A stretch of 6,171 nucleotides of DNA. Origin: a bacterium (GTDB taxonomy: Bacteria > Ratteibacteria > UBA8468). The notes below the pieces were generated by a model that did not search any database, was not told where the DNA came from, and was given only the letters and a program-made list of their open reading frames with translations. The DNA is taken from the NCBI GenBank assembly GCA_030637775.1, contig DAOWFY010000101.1, forward strand, positions 1-6,171. The letters run 5' to 3'. A program made the position numbers and the translations under genes. Shown one piece after another: positions 5,267 to 6,171 of the stretch; within the stretch, counting starts at the first letter, position 1, and each line of letters begins with the position of its first letter.

Positions 5267-6171
5267 ATGAATAATACCTCATGGTTTAAGAAGCCCGTTT
5301 TGGGATGTTCATTCACTAGGGACTGTATTCTCTTCCTGCCAGAGGTGAATGGGTAATGCATATTGAGAAGATTCCCAAAGAAGAGTATATCTTATTAGCA
5401 AAACAATTTAAGCCCAAGAAATTTAATGCTACCTCCTGGGTGAAATTAGCTATAAGTGCGGGAATGAAATATATCGTCTTAACTACCAGGCATCATGATG
5501 GTTTTTGCCTTTTTGATAGCAAAGTCTCTGACTTTACCTCGGTCAAAACTGCCGCTAAAAAGGATTTTGTCGCTGAGTATGTAAAAGCTTGTCGCAAATT
5601 TAATATGAAGATTGGGTTTTACTATTCTCTTTTAGACTGGAGATTCCCTGGTTATCACAACCGAGAGAAATATCCGGAAAGTTTTAACGAAATGGTGGAG
5701 CAGGCACACTCACAGGTTAAGGAGTTGATGAGTAATTATGGCAAGATTGATATTCTCTGGTTTGGCTGAAGGTGTGGATACCCCTGAGCAAAATATTATC
5801 CCTTCAAAAGAAGGAAGAGCCTGGGAATCCTGTATGACCATCGGGGACTCTTGTGGTTGGGGATATATCAAAAATAATCCTAATCTGAAATCTACTACCC
5901 AACTCATCCAGTATTTGGTAACTGCAGCCAGTGGTGGCGGGAATTACCTTCTTAATGTTGGCCTTAAACCGGATGGCACAATTCCGGCTCCTTTAGTAAA
6001 GCGTCTTAAGGAAATCGGGGCATGGATGAAAGAAAATAAAGAATCAATCTATGGATGTGGAAGAGCTTCCTTCGGTGGAGGTATGGTTGGTTTAACCACA
6101 GCAAAGAATGATAAGGTCTATCTGCATACCTTCCGCTGGCCAGGGGAAGAGATTTGTCTTGCCGGAGTGAA
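5267..6171 (+). pseudogene. GH29 alpha-L-fucosidase, broken by frameshift, nonsense codon and internal deletion (3' end outside window)
   Basis: The gene starts MNNTSWFK at 5267-5290. One base is then missing near 5290 (AAGAAGCC where AAGGAAGCC is expected), and the family motif continues in the next frame as EARFGMFIH-stop-GLYSLPARGEWVMHIEKIP. The stop is TAG 5317-5319 in place of the Trp of FIHWG. From 5356 the frame is clean and typical of GH29: LTTRHHDGFCLFDSKVSDF, the active-site His pair and substrate-binding region, then YYSLLDWRFPGY and KIDILWF. It ends at TGA 5767-5769. The rest resumes in another frame from about 5765 as AEGVDTPEQN, WESCMTIGDSCGWGY, GGGNYLLNVGLKPDGT and IYGCGRASFGGG, and runs off the window. 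About 40 residues between LWF and DTPEQ are absent compared with the family, including the expected nucleophile Asp of LW(F/Y)DGG. The product cannot be active as read. An AGAGGAG at 5222-5228 is too far from ATG 5267 to be convincing, so the start is the least certain point. An assembly collapse could mimic the deletion. Confidence 0.85.
6047..6171 (+). repeat. Right copy of 125-bp direct repeat (GH29 coding)
   Basis: This segment repeats bases 1-125 with a single difference (G6063 for A17; Arg for Lys in IYGCGxASFGGG). It stops at the last base of the window. Joining 6171 to 126 would carry the GH29 frame without a break to the TGA at 267, which is why circular closure of the sequence is possible. 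Confidence 0.95.

Noticed and set aside
5317-5319. TAG in place of the conserved Trp as a sign of a recoded genetic code
   Set aside because: TAG is the normal terminator of hicA (597-599) and of the GHL6 hydrolase (5217-5219), and a frameshift lies just upstream, so pseudogene decay explains it better.
1-6171. Small plasmid
   Set aside because: No replication, mobilisation or partition gene and no iteron cluster was seen; circular closure alone does not make it a replicon.
1-6171. CRISPR array, tRNA, rRNA, IS element or riboswitch
   Set aside because: No spaced short repeats, no cloverleaf-like segment, no transposase and no long structured leader; all gaps between genes are at most about 100 bases.

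Overview
The window is a compact, one-strand (+) stretch of bacterial DNA, AT-rich (roughly 40% G+C by eye), with Shine-Dalgarno sites and sigma70-like promoters. No phylogenetic marker is present. Gene content (a LacI-family regulator with glycoside hydrolases and a HicAB module) fits a heterotrophic, probably uncultured, polysaccharide- or glycan-degrading bacterium, but I cannot name a phylum.

Layout. Positions 1-267 are the 3' end of a GH29 alpha-L-fucosidase gene. A hicA-hicB type II toxin-antitoxin pair follows (351-813) behind its own candidate promoter. A strong promoter (TTTACA, 17 bp, TATAAT) with a LacI-type palindrome at its start point then drives a LacI-family repressor (914-1954). 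Behind it come a cupin-fold protein of unknown substrate (1980-3218), a GHL6/GH42-like hydrolase that most resembles GH151 alpha-L-fucosidases (3221-5219), and a second GH29 alpha-L-fucosidase (5267 to the window end). Tight spacing suggests one transcription unit from lacI onward. The likely theme is release of L-fucose or a related sugar from glycans, with the cupin protein as a candidate sugar isomerase or epimerase, all under a sugar-sensing repressor. No transporter or lower-pathway enzyme is visible.

Damage. The two glycosidase genes are not intact as read. The GHL6/GH151-like gene has its conserved N-terminus in a different frame, separated by a run of seven Gs; six Gs would restore one continuous protein. 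The GH29 gene at the right end has a 1-base frameshift, a TAG replacing the conserved Trp of the HWG motif, and an internal deletion that removes the region with the expected catalytic nucleophile. The regulator, cupin and toxin-antitoxin genes look intact.

Ends. Bases 1-125 and 6047-6171 are the same sequence with one mismatch (Lys/Arg), in the same reading frame of GH29. The window is therefore bounded by a repeat. Either two near-identical GH29 genes flank the block, or the sequence closes on itself as a circle of about 6.05 kb (a real circle or an assembly artefact).
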